64,000 bases of DNA, taken from contig JBAOKB010000105.1 in assembly GCA_037044905.1 (NCBI GenBank), forward strand, positions 248,001 to 312,000, written 5' to 3'. This DNA comes from Hortaea werneckii (lineage: Eukaryota; Ascomycota; Dothideomycetes; Mycosphaerellales; Teratosphaeriaceae). Position numbers and translations under genes: made by a program. Of this stretch, positions 23,352 through 34,259 are shown in pieces; position 1 is the first letter of the stretch, and the number at the start of each line of letters is the position of its first letter. Below the pieces are notes generated by a model. That model was not told where the DNA came from, did no database searches, and saw nothing but the letters and a program-made list of their open reading frames with translations.

Positions 23352-23671
23352 GGCGATTGGGAAAGCACACCGACTACCATGAGGCTCTTGGAAAATTGCA
23401 AGAGGTTCACCTTTGCATGTAACACCTATTGAACAGCTGGCGACGTGATGTCGCAACAATATAGACGCTAACCAGATTCGGCTGAATTCTGCCTTAGGCA
23501 CATTGATGTGGCGCGCGACGGGAGAGCTTCCACCAGGGCAACATTCATGAATGTATCTCGGACTTGGCTCGAGTCGATTCGAGCGCTTATTGCGTCGTTA
23601 TCGCTCGGCTGGCATTCCACGCTCTACTGGAGAAACTTCTTGTGAGAATTTAACGATGCGGCGCATGCACC
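23352..23671. promoter_or_regulatory. 320-bp bidirectional promoter between DOP1 and MON1
   Basis: Start codons of DOP1 (minus) and MON1 (plus) face away from each other across 320 bp. No other frame is credible here, so the interval must contain both core promoters and both 5' leaders. No TATA box is obvious by eye. Confidence 0.6.
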
Positions 23672-25648
23672 ATGCCCGATGACCATGCCGCAGTGACTGG
23701 GGTCCAAGCGTCCTCAGGAACAGATCCCAGAAAAGATGGCGATGGGACGCCACAAGCGAGCAACACCAGCCAGCAGAATGAGGAAGGAGCCGAGTTCCAG
23801 GAATCGCGGGATTCTACGCCCCAAAGCCTCCCGCCTCGACAGCGCCCAGAGCCAAATGAAAGACCAGCGAATACCGGGGGTGGCTCACTTCGCCTTTCCA
23901 AACGCACATCAAGGCCCCAGCTTCTGTCTCATGCAACAACGGCCGTCTCGCTTGCGGATGTACACACACAAAGCCATGCTGGCGAATTTGCCAGCAATCC
24001 TTCTTCCCCTGCCAGTCGAGCAGTATCTCGTAAACAGAGTCTGACCCACTTTGGACGATTCCGAGGGACAAGTGACAGCGGCGGCGATGACTCTGGGAGT
24101 CTGAAAAGCTATGCTCCCACCCTAGATGCCAGGCTTGATAGCGAGAGCCTCCTGGGTAACGGACAGGAGCACGACACCACGCCCGCGTGGAGGGCTCTCA
24201 GCGCTCACATCGAAGAGCATGAAGACCCTTTCCAAGACGCTGTGGCTCTCCCTCAAATGGATCTTTTCGGCTTACAAATGAAGCATGAGTTCGATGAAAT
24301 AGTACCCACGGACGAGGAAGGTTCGAGCGAAGAAGCTATGCTAGGCACGTGGAAAGCCAAGCTGAAACATTTCTTCATTCTATCTGCATCTGGCAAACCC
24401 ATCTACAGCCGGCATGGAGATGATCAACTCATCAGCCACTATGTTGGTGTGGCTCAAACGATCATATCTTTCTATCAAGGCGGCGAGGACCCGTTGCGAA
24501 GCTTTACAGCAGGAGCCGCGAGGATCGTCATACTTGCAAAGGGACCTCTGAATTTGGTAGCCGTAAGTCGACTAGGTGAGAGCGAGGCTCAACTACGAAC
24601 TCAACTGGAAAGCCTGTACATGCAAATTCTGAGCACCCTTACACTTCCCAGCCTGGAGAAGATCTTTTCAGCTCGACCTTCCACAGATCTTCGACGCCCA
24701 CTGCAAGGCACAGACGTTCTACTCGATGGGCTTGCGGATGGTTTCACTCGTGGATCGCCCTCTACATTACTCTCAGCGTTGGAATGTCTGCGCCTTAGGA
24801 AGACGCATCGTCGAACAATCAACGACACCCTCCTCAAAGCACGCTCGCCCAACCTGTTATACGGGCTCATCGTTGCAGCAGGGCGCCTGGTAAGTGTTGT
24901 TCGGCCTAAGAAGCACTCGCTGCATCCAGGGGACTTGCACCTGATCTTCAACATGCTGTTCGAGGCTGGGAGCGTCAAGGCTGGAGGCGGAGAGAATTGG
25001 ATCCCCTTGTGCCTCCCAGGCTTCAACAACACTGGATTTTTGTATATGTATGTCTCGTTCTTCTCCCCCAGCGACGGAGGAGACCCCGTTGCCAGTACCG
25101 ATTCGGAAGGACCACGCCCCAGCTCTTCAGGGAAGGACGATGAATTAGCCATTGTGCTCATCAGTGCACAAAAGGAAGGTTTCTACGAGCTCCGTCAGAT
25201 GCGGGATGATTTGATCACGCAACTACGCCAGAACGGTAGTCTCTTGAATCTCCACTCTGCCCTCCGTAGACGCCACGCCACCATCTCGGAACTTCTTGGT
25301 CCTGGTACCCAATTGAGACACTTCCTCTACAAGTCTCGCGGGAATGTTCAATTCACTATGCCCTCCTTCTCCCCTCACTACGAGGGCCTCGCCGCAAGGA
25401 GGAAATTGCTTTGTTTGTACAGTAATCTGCACGAAGCGTTGCACTCAAGAACGGCGAAGTTGAAGGTCCAATGTATCGCTAGTCAGGAAGCCACGGCGCT
25501 GGCGTGGGAGACGCCATTATTTGAATTATACTGTGTCGCTGGACCGAAGACGAGTAAAAATGATTTGGCCCAAGGGGCGAATAAGATTGTCCAATGGGTC
25601 AGGCGAGAGGAGGAGAGAGTCTTTATTATTGGAGGTGCTGTATTTTAG
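23672..25648 (+). CDS. MON1: vacuolar fusion protein MON1 (Rab7 GEF subunit)
   Basis: MON1 pairs with CCZ1 to activate the Rab GTPase Ypt7 on late endosomes, vacuoles and autophagosomes. Single exon; 658 residues. The first 200 or so residues are disordered and Ser/Pro-rich, as usual. The conserved part starts at about residue 220 with the first longin domain (WKAKLKHFFILSASGKPIYS, then GDDQLISHYVGVAQTIISFY). It continues through LQTQ-type helices (RTQLESLYMQILSTLTLPSL), a second longin region (NLLYGLIVAAGRLVSVVRPK, HPGDLHLIFNMLF) and the third (FYELRQMRDDLITQL onward), ending in EEERVFIIGGAVF. ATG at 23672 is the first in-frame ATG after a leader. The frame is intact, in contrast to DOP1 next to it. 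Confidence 0.95.
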   Translation: MPDDHAAVTGVQASSGTDPRKDGDGTPQASNTSQQNEEGAEFQESRDSTPQSLPPRQRPEPNERPANTGGGSLRLSKRTSRPQLLSHATTAVSLADVHTQSHAGEFASNPSSPASRAVSRKQSLTHFGRFRGTSDSGGDDSGSLKSYAPTLDARLDSESLLGNGQEHDTTPAWRALSAHIEEHEDPFQDAVALPQMDLFGLQMKHEFDEIVPTDEEGSSEEAMLGTWKAKLKHFFILSASGKPIYSRHGDDQLISHYVGVAQTIISFYQGGEDPLRSFTAGAARIVILAKGPLNLVAVSRLGESEAQLRTQLESLYMQILSTLTLPSLEKIFSARPSTDLRRPLQGTDVLLDGLADGFTRGSPSTLLSALECLRLRKTHRRTINDTLLKARSPNLLYGLIVAAGRLVSVVRPKKHSLHPGDLHLIFNMLFEAGSVKAGGGENWIPLCLPGFNNTGFLYMYVSFFSPSDGGDPVASTDSEGPRPSSSGKDDELAIVLISAQKEGFYELRQMRDDLITQLRQNGSLLNLHSALRRRHATISELLGPGTQLRHFLYKSRGNVQFTMPSFSPHYEGLAARRKLLCLYSNLHEALHSRTAKLKVQCIASQEATALAWETPLFELYCVAGPKTSKNDLAQGANKIVQWVRREEERVFIIGGAVF

Positions 25649-26248
25649 GGGGCCTTTTATAGCGGTTTGGAGCGTTCAATTCAGCATTAGACAGTCCCCC
25701 GAGATCGTAAAGAGCGGTCACAAAGATCATCATACCCTCCCTCCGGATGCAGGCTGCCTAAGGCTCCAGAACCTATTTACATCCAGTCACATGTTCTAGG
25801 AAGGTTGCAGAAGGGGACGAGTGTGCGAAATCGCAAGCCAACTGGCTTGTAGCGATGATAGACATGCTAATAGACGTGTTCGACCGCAGGGCGAAAGGCG
25901 TACATACAGTAGTACTTTTGGCTTAGCCCATGTTTGAAGCTTCGGGGGTGTCTGGCTCAATACCTCCGTAAGGTGGTCCCTGGTCCGAGCTTCTATCCGA
26001 AAGCTTCGCAGGAAATTCCGCACTCGATCTTTGCATTTTGGCGCAGCGTTCGTTCGACCAGCCGCGAGAGCTTTTGCCAGGTTGCGACGAGGCAGCACAC
26101 ACGACCGAGCCAGCGATAGCGACAGCATGTGCATGTAGGCGCACACTGCTGATATAGAAACTCAATCCGATCCCGACCCATATCACTCGCGGCATCGCAC
26201 GAGCACCACATAGACGAACGACAGCGAGCTCGACTCCGCCTACCAAAA
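25649..26248. other. intergenic region between MON1 and NOP56
   Basis: No supportable gene. The interval contains the 3' end of MON1 and the promoter of NOP56. Minus-strand frames of 116-139 codons between 25796 and 26342 lack any domain and overlap the start of NOP56. Confidence 0.4.
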
Positions 26249-28096
26249 ATGTGCGACTACCTGCTCCACGAGAGCTCCGTAGGTATGCATCTTCTGCAGG
26301 GCATCGCGCCCACGGCACATGTCGGGAACCTGTATTAATCAAGACGTTTCTCAGGCTACGCCATCTTCAATGTCAAGCTCCAAGCCGACACGGTGGGCGC
26401 CCGCCTAAAGGAGGTCCAAGATGCCCACAATGACCTCGCCCGCTTCGGCAAGATGGTCCAGCTCACCTCCTTCGCTCCTTTCCAGGGCGCCTCGCAGGCG
26501 CTCGAGAACGCCAACGATGTCTCCGAAGGTCTGATGAGCGACTACCTCCGCACCGTCCTTGAGAGCAACCTGCCAAAAGCGAGCAAGAAAGATAAGAAGA
26601 AGGTGACGTTGGGTGTGGGTGACCGTAACTTGGCCAGTAGCATCAAGTCCAGCTTCCCCGGCATCGAGTGTGAGACGGGTGAGACGTCAGAAGTGGTGGC
26701 GGATCTGCTGCGTGGGACGCGCATGCACGCTGAGAAGCTGCTTAAGAACCTCCAGGCTGGCGATATCTCCCGTGCTCAGCTCGGTCTCGGTCACGCCTAC
26801 TCTCGCGCCAAGGTCAAATTCTCCGTACAGAAGAACGACAACCACATTATCCAGGCCATCGCCACCCTAGACCACCTCGATAAGGCCGTCAACACCTTCT
26901 CCATGCGTGTTCGCGAATGGTACGGTTGGCACTTCCCTGAGCTCGTGAAGATTGTCAGCGAGAACCACAAGTATGCCAAGTGCGCGCTGTTCATTGGCGA
27001 CAAGAAAACGCTTTCCGAGGACAGCCTGCACGAGCTCGCCCAGCAGGTCGACGACGACGAGTCTGTCGCTCGCGCCATCATTGAAGCCGCCCGTGTCAGT
27101 ATGGGTCAGGACATCAGCGAAACTGACATGGAGAACGTTATGACCTTTGCCCGCCGCACTGTCGAACTGGCCAACTACCGCAAGAGTCTCGGAGCCTACC
27201 TTGTCACGAAGATGGGCATTGTCGCTCCTAACCTTGCAGCTCTCATCGGTGAGACCGTCGGCGCCCGCCTCATCTCCCACGCTGGCTCCCTCACCAACCT
27301 GGCCAAATATCCGGCCTCGACTGTACAGATCCTCGGTGCCGAGAAGGCTCTCTTCCGTGCACTGAAGACCAAGGGTAACACACCGAAGTACGGTCTTATC
27401 TACCACTCCTCCTTCATTGGCCGCGCTGGCATGAAGAACAAGGGTCGTATCTCGCGATTCTTGGCCAACAAGACAAGTATGGCTTCGAGGATTGACAACT
27501 TCTCCATGGTGCCGACCAGGAAGTTTGGTGAGGCACTTAAGGGCCAGGTGGAGGAGCGATTGAGATTCTACGCTGAAGGCGTCAACCCTACGAGGAATGA
27601 GGAGGCCATGGTATGTTCTTCGCCTTTCCCTTTCGCCTTTATCTGCCCATTCCACGCAGGTTTTTAAACTTGTTTGGTGTTGTGAAATAACATTTTGCTA
27701 ACGTCTTGTTTCTTTTCGTCGGAACAGAAAGCAGCTATGGAAGAGACTCTCGCCCACCTCGACGTCGCCGACCCCACTGCGGCAGGCGCCGAAGAGGAAG
27801 TGTCCGCTCCAGGTGTCAGCGCTGACGCGACGGAGCAGAAGCAGCGCAAGGAGAAGAAGCGCAAGTCCAAGTCTGGTGCGGACGAGGATGTGGACATGGC
27901 GGACATCGACGCGGATGCGGCCTCGGATGCCAAGGCGGCGAAGAAGGCTGAGAAGAAGAGGAGAAAGAGCGAAGCCGCTGACGGCGAAGACGAAGAGAAG
28001 AAGGCCAAGAAGGAGAAGAAGGAGAAGAGGAAGTCCGCGGGTGGTGAAGAGGAGGAGTCGGGGAAGAAGAAGAAGAAGAGCAAGAAGTCCGAGTAA
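26249..28096 (+). CDS. NOP56: nucleolar protein NOP56, box C/D snoRNP core
   Basis: NOP56 is a core protein of box C/D snoRNPs, which 2'-O-methylate rRNA in the nucleolus; it pairs with NOP58 and fibrillarin. Exons are 26249-26282, 26355-27610 and 27728-28096; 552 residues. The N-terminal domain (MCDYLLHESSVGYAIFNVKL) is split by an intron after the tenth codon. Next come GARLKEVQDAHNDLARFGKM, the long coiled-coil and the Nop domain with AKCALFIG, NVMTFARRTVELANYRKSLG, the RNA-contacting APNLAALIGETVGARLISHAGSLTNLAK and GNTPKYGLIYHSSFIGRAGM. The tail is a long Lys/Glu/Asp repeat (KKE/D). NOP56 is chosen over NOP58 because of KVQDA-type spacing and the overall N-terminal match. The second intron (117 nt) is longer than average. 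The frame is intact. Confidence 0.95.
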
Positions 28097-28832
28097 AGAC
28101 GGGAGAGGTGAGGTTTTACTTGTTGCGACTGCTCCGGGCGTTTTCCAAAAGAGAGATTTCTGAGGACAGGCGAAGAATGGTGTTCTTCTGGCGTTGTTCT
28201 TTTCTTTTCTCTCTTGTTTATGATGATGGGCGATGAAATGGTGATGGCTCCAGCGGGCATTTCACTTTAAGAAGGGGTCTTTCTTGCTCTCTGTGTAAAA
28301 AGTGTACAATCTCCCTTTGCCTAGAGTCCTTTTCCCTTTGAATATGAAGGAAGAACAGTGAGACCTTGGGGAGTTTGGGGGAGGAAAGTCCTGTACAGAT
28401 GTAATCTGGCAGATGTCAAATATAGAAGAAGTTGGAATATTGTCCCAGCTGCACACCATTCCTCTTGTACTGCGTTGGCTCCGCTCTCAGATGTCAGATT
28501 TCTAGTATTGCTGCATCATTTACAACAGTCACACGAAAGTCCAAATCGCGAAGGGTTGACATCTTCTTAATTAATTATTTATTCGTCTCGTGTCGGTAGT
28601 GGCGGGTGTGATTTCCAGGCTCGGAGAAACGACGGGGATTCGTGAAGAAACGCGGGGCGGGCCACGCGATTTGCTGCTGAACTGCTTTGGACGTGTGTGT
28701 GTGAGCGTGAGAGAGCTATCGATACCAATTATTTGTTTCTCTTCCTTGCAGCGCCTCCCCACGCCTGTCCAGGTCTGATTCAAGAATTGCTTCAAAACAT
28801 AAGAGGTTGTTTGATTGAAGGAGAAGAGGAAG
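28097..28832. other. intergenic region between NOP56 and CCT6
   Basis: This holds the NOP56 3' end and the CCT6 promoter. An AT-rich block at 28566-28585 (TTAATTAATTATTTATT) is the most distinctive element. No gene is seen. Confidence 0.4.
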
Positions 28833-30624
28833 ATGTCGGCGGCGCAATTGCTCAACCCCAAGGCGGAGAGCAGAAGGCGCGGCGAGGCACTGCGAGTCAA
28901 TATCTCTGCCGGTGAAGGTTCGTACCAGCAGCACTATACATTACGACGGGACCGGCACCTTTGAACCAACACTGAAATGCTTGATCACAGGTCTTCAGGA
29001 TGTCCTCGCCTCCAACCTCGGCCCTACGGGCACCCTCAAGATGCTGGTCGACGGCGCCGGCGCCATCAAGTTGACCAAGGACGGCTCCGTGCTGTTGAAA
29101 GAGATGCAGATCCAGAACCCGACCGCCGTCATGATCGCGCGAGCAGCAACTGCCCAGGACGACATTTGTGGTGACGGCACGACCAGTGTAGTGCTCATGG
29201 TCGGTGAGCTGTTGAAGCAGGCAGACCGATACATTGCCGAAGGTCTACACCCACGCGTGTTAACAGACGGTTACGAGATGGCCAAGGCGGAGACCATACG
29301 ATTTTTGGACGAGTTCAAGATGGCAAAGGAGGTAGAGAGGGAACTGTTGCTGAGCGTGTGCCGGACGAGTCTGAGCACCAAGATCAACCCCATCCTCGCG
29401 GAGCAACTGACCCCGGCCATTGTGGACAGCGTGCTATCTATCTACCAGCCTCCTGAGAAGCCAGACCTGCACATGGTTGAGATCATGACGATGCAACACC
29501 GCACCGCAGCCGACACCCAGCTCATCCGCGGACTGGCCCTGGACCACGGCGCCCGCCACCCCGACATGCCCAAGGACGTCAAGAACGCCTACATCCTCAC
29601 TCTCAACGTCTCCCTCGAATACGAGAAATCTGAAATCAACTCCGGCTTCTACTACTCCTCAGCCGAACAGCGTGAGAAGCTCGTCGAAAGCGAACGACGC
29701 TTCGTAGACGACAAGCTCCGCAAGATCGTCGAGCTCAAGAAGGAAGTGTGCGGTACCGACCCTAGCAAGGGCTTCGTCATCGTCAACCAGAAGGGTATCG
29801 ACCCCCTATCCCTCGACGTGCTGGTGAAGAACGGCATCTTCGCCCTCCGCCGCGCCAAGCGCCGGAACATGGAACGCCTGCAGCTCATTTGCGGTGGCAC
29901 CGCCCAGAACTCCGTCGACGACATGACGCCCGATGTTCTTGGCTGGGCAGGACACGTCTACGAACACCAACTCGGCGAGGAGAAGTACACTTTCATCGAG
30001 GAAGTCAAGGATCCCAAGTCCGTCACCTTGCTCATCAAGGGCCCGAACACGCACACGATCACCCAGATCAAGGACGCCGTCCGCGATGGACTGAGAAGTG
30101 TCTACAACATGATTGTCGACGGGTCCGTGGTGCCTGGTGGAGGCGCGTTCCAGGTCGCATGTGCCAAGCGGCTGAACAGCGAGGAGTTCCAGAAGACTGT
30201 CAAGGGCAAGGCGAAGTGGGGCGTATCGGCTTTTGCGGATGCGCTGCTCATTATCCCTAAGACGTTGGCGGCGAACTCGGGACACGATGTGCAGGATTCA
30301 CGTAAGTGACCTTTTTTTATTCTTCTTGCACCTGCTTTAGAACATTTCCTGTTCAAAATGTATACTAACTCTTCTATGCAAACAGTCGCAACACTCCAAG
30401 ACGAACACGCCGACGGCCACATTGCAGGGCTCGACCTCGCACTCGGCGAGCCGATGGATCCCGTCCAGACTGGTGTCTACGACAGTTTCCGCGTGCTCCG
30501 GAATAGCATTGCGAGCGCGACGGGAATTGCTTCTAACTTGCTGCTATGTGATGAGATGCTTAAGGCTAGACAGATGGGTAAGAGTGGCCCGCCTGGTGGC
30601 GGTGAAGACGGCGGAATGGAGTAA
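28833..30624 (+). CDS. CCT6: T-complex protein 1 subunit zeta (CCT6)
   Basis: This is one of eight subunits of the cytosolic chaperonin CCT/TRiC, which folds actin, tubulin and WD40 proteins with ATP. Exons are 28833-28917, 28991-30301 and 30386-30624; 544 residues. The start [20 protein letters not shown] is typical of zeta subunits. Group II chaperonin signatures are present: [20 protein letters not shown], the ATP-binding [39 protein letters not shown] and the VPGGGAF(Q) loop near the C-terminus. The glycine-rich tail [12 protein letters not shown] closes the protein. All introns are GT-AG and the frame is intact. The exon 1 extension seen if intron 1 is not removed lacks the chaperonin sequence. 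Confidence 0.96.
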
Positions 30625-31165
30625 GACGCTTGATGGCAAAGAGGGTTCATGTGACTTCTACCCAAGGGAGAGAAAGAGCTACGGTATTCGACCCGAGCAT
30701 CATAGCATAGCTCGCAGGTCTTGCTTCGCTCTACTCCTATCTTCTCAGCAGGAGCAACGGGAAGAAGCAGGAAAAAGTATGAGAATCATGAAGTTCTGAG
30801 ACATCTATCACGCACACCGAGCCTCAGATGAGGAATGCGAAGTATGAGTCTGGGAGATGGGTGGAGCCTTGCCATGTTCGACCTGTTCCTTCTCATCGAG
30901 AGGTGGAGCTGATGATCGACTGTAGCATGTATAGTGTACAAGCAGAAAAGGAACAAAATGGAATGAAGGCATGAGATAGAAAATTTGAGAGAAGCACGAT
31001 CCTGTCAAGCTCAAAAGCAACGCAGAACGGATTCCACAAGTTTCTTCATATATTACAGAACCCACTCGCTATTGACTTCAATCCAAAATCGAAAGAAAGG
31101 TTCTCTCTCCCTTTTCTTCAGGCTAAAGCGTAAAGGTGCACAGGTTCGCTTCTGCTTGCGCTCCT
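30625..31165. other. convergent spacer between CCT6 and the tannase gene
   Basis: Two 3' ends meet here. No gene is seen. Short frames on both strands have no recognisable product. Confidence 0.4.
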
Positions 31166-33449
31166 CTAGTACACAGGCAGCTTGAAAGCGTCAAACTTGT
31201 ACGTCCAACTCGCTATCGAGGCTTCATCATCTACGCAGTCGAATTCGGAGCCGTTGCCGTGCCACAGGGGTCTAGGACCGTAATCCGTCAGCAACTGACA
31301 AAGGAGACCTCGCGGAACATACTGCTGTCTCTTGTTCCTTTACTTTCCTACGTGGTGTTATGAAGATGCAGGTCGGTAGGAGACTTACCTCTGCGGCCAC
31401 ATGCACAGGCGTTGCACTTCCCCTTCATAATCGCCCGAGGAAACCGTGGCGATAATCGGGAGGGTCGGACGCCGGATTCTACCCAGTCGATCATGGTTTG
31501 CATGTTATCCTAAAGGTGATGACGGGGTTCTTGGCGTTAGCACTAGCACTCACTGTCCTGAATACGGAGGAAGACTAGAACAGTGTAGGGAGGGATGAGG
31601 TAGGGAAAGGACGTGTTATCTGCTCACCTCTGGATAGGGACCTGGCTGGAGGGAGTTGGTATTGCAGTGCGCTGCGCCGGGAATGAGATAGAACTGATAC
31701 CAATCCTCCAGCGCGTCATTAATGATCTCGCCCGATCCAGCCGAGGAATTTACGGCAGTAGAGAAGGCGGCGGTGGAGAAGGAGGACGAAGGGTACATGA
31801 TCTCCTTCACGCTCTGCCAGTAATGGACCGAAGATGCAGCCGGGACACTTGGATCCGACTCCCCATGGTAATGCAAGAGCTTCCGCCTGCTTCCTTGAAA
31901 GCGGTCAAACCCGGAAGAGTCGTCTGGAGACTGTCCAGGTACCGCACCATTGCTATCTGCATCCATTCCACCAAGGTGTCAAAGGTAACGCCATCGAGAT
32001 CCGAAAGATTGTCTACATCACGCAGCTTTACGAATTTGGTTACGTACTCGCCTCCCGTGGAAGGGATATTGAGTACGTATTTCCCCGTCGTGTTGTCGTA
32101 GGAAGGACTGGCATCGGAGAGCTCAGATCCGATCTGCCAGGAGAGGTAGGCACGCTCGCCTCGGGAGTTGTGGAGGCCCTGATAGATTTTCTCTGCCACT
32201 TCGACGTCCTGAGCCGACACGGTGCCGTTTTGCTCGGGAGTGCTGGTGGTCTGGCTGCCCTCAGCGCCTTGTCGCTTGCGAAGGCGCCTGCTGAAGCCAA
32301 ATCCGAGCGAGGTGCTAGTCTCAGCTGCGCAATAGTAAGGCGTGCCGATTATGGATGAGAGATCGAAGTTCAGCTGGCAAAGATCGGTTCTGGAGATTAC
32401 GCCTGCACGGGAAGAGATCAGCTAAGTTTCGAAGGAAGAAATGTCAGTGAATTTGTGATCATGGTTCTGGCTTACCGTCTGTCCTTCCATCGAGTGGGTC
32501 ACAGGCATCGATGGTGGCATTGACGATCTTTTCAAGCGCACAAGGTTCTGGATAGTAGTCCATTGTGTGTTCAATCGCGGAAGAGAATACGTGATTGACC
32601 TGCTGCTGAGCGAAACGGAAGGCCGGAGCGCCTGCAATGACACCGTCGTATTCTTCGCCCCACCGCTGAACCTGGCTCATACCTTCACGGCCACCGTCCG
32701 AGCAGCCTTCGTAATAGGTGTATAATTTGGTGCTATTCGCCATGCCGTAAAAGGCCTGGGTCAAAGGCTTGCCGACGATAGTCATTTCACCGAGAGCTTG
32801 GTAACCGAACATGTATGTAGCGTCCCAATTGATCCTGGAAAAGGTTTCAGTCCACACAAAAAAACACAAACGGTGGCTATCGGTCGGTTCTGGACTTACG
32901 AGCCATTGCCATACAGGATGGCATCGTCAAAGCTGGTTCCGTCAAGCGAACCATAGCCAGCACCCGTCGCACCACCAGCAGCACCATATTCCAGGCCACC
33001 GGTTGCGCTGCTCGAGAGCGAATAACCACCGCCTCCAGCGACATAAAAGCGATTGGCAAAGTCCGAAGGAGTCGGGAACGCGTACAAAAGTGCGACTTCA
33101 TCGTCTCGGCCTGTATGAGAGTAGGTCATGGATACGTTACCTGTTGAAGAAAACCCATTAGCTGGTATCAAAATTGTGTAGGAGAGTTTTGGCTCTACTT
33201 ACAATAGGTGTACGACTCGCTGTCATCCTGGGACATCTCTTGACGCTTCTCCATCGCCATGCCGCCGCTGCTAGAGGACGAATTGGCAATGCCTGCTGTG
33301 ATCGAAGAAGCATCAAGGTCAATCCCAAGAATGTCGAGGCTCTTCACAGCAGCTCGAACATTGGAGACTGTGCAGAGCTCAGAAAGGGAAACAGCGTTGA
33401 CTGAGCCTGCAAAGACCGAAGCCATTGCTATGCGACCGAGACGAGGCAT
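31166..33449 (-). CDS. secreted tannase/feruloyl esterase family hydrolase, with two indels
   Basis: Family members cleave ester bonds of gallotannins or of hydroxycinnamates in plant cell walls; which substrate applies is not readable here. Minus-strand exons are 33449-33203, 33140-32900, 32834-32476, 32402-31628, 31509-31389 and 31271-31166; about 616 residues. There is a signal peptide (MPRLGRIAMASVFAGSVNAV). The nucleophile motif is YYEGCSDGGREG (Ser about 208), the acid is in HYHGESDPSVPAASS, and the base is in LIPGAAHC. Together these form the family's CS-D-HC arrangement, where the Cys flanking Ser and His form a disulfide. Two bases are missing: at about 31883 (FKEAGG then KLLHYHGESD) and at about 31466 (SGVRP then LPIIATVSSGDYEG). 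The C-terminus FDAFKLPVY is intact. Nutritional or virulence-related plant-tissue use is inference. Confidence 0.9.
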
Positions 33450-34259
33450 TCTGTGAGCGGCGCTGGGCTTAAGAAATGATAGCCAAGTGATGAATTGGAG
33501 ATTGAGAGTCGTGAAAGGATTGCTGGGAGGATGATGCAAAATACTTATCTATTGCCAGCTCGAAGGCCTCCTTGGAAGATTCCATGCGGCGGAATTAACA
33601 AGGACAAAAACGTCAGGTGTGTACGAAAGCCTTTAGGGCATGTGTAGTCGAATACGCGAACAATGCTGCTGTTAGCCTGAAGTAGAGACCAGAACTCGTG
33701 CGAGGTTATAGCGAAATCAAGCCCATGCCATCAAGGCGATGTATATGGTTCGCAAAGCCCTAGGCGACCGTACTTAGGGCTGTGGCTCTATACAGCCGGA
33801 TGTTTGACTGAGGACGTCGGCCGAGCATTCGGAGATCAAGGCCGGTGACGAATGGTGCAAGCGGATAGACCTGAATCGTGTTTCGAACATGCGTTTCGCG
33901 CGGCCAAACGACAAGCCTTGTAGCCTAAGCTTGTCATTGTCATCGGCCGTTTCGATGTGCGATACGCAGCGCAAAGCTTGTCATGCTTGGGAGGAACAAA
34001 ACTTGCCGAACCTCAGCTTTCGAGCGGACTTGTGTGCAAATTGATATCTGTGATTCAAGGTCAGCTACAATGTTCGCATGCATCACAACAATGGCAGCGT
34101 GGAAGAACGATTGCAGCTGTTGACAGCCTTTGATAGCGAGGCAGGGAAAGGATACACTGGACTTTGGAAATGAGTTGATATTATGCATAGAGACTATTTA
34201 TCGTCGTGAGGTTATCTTCATCGCTCGTAGTCTATGTAAAGTCGTTTTATTTCGTCTCC
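33450..34259. other. intergenic region upstream of the tannase gene
   Basis: No gene is seen. The interval carries the tannase promoter on its left and the 3' end of the transporter gene on its right. Confidence 0.4.
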
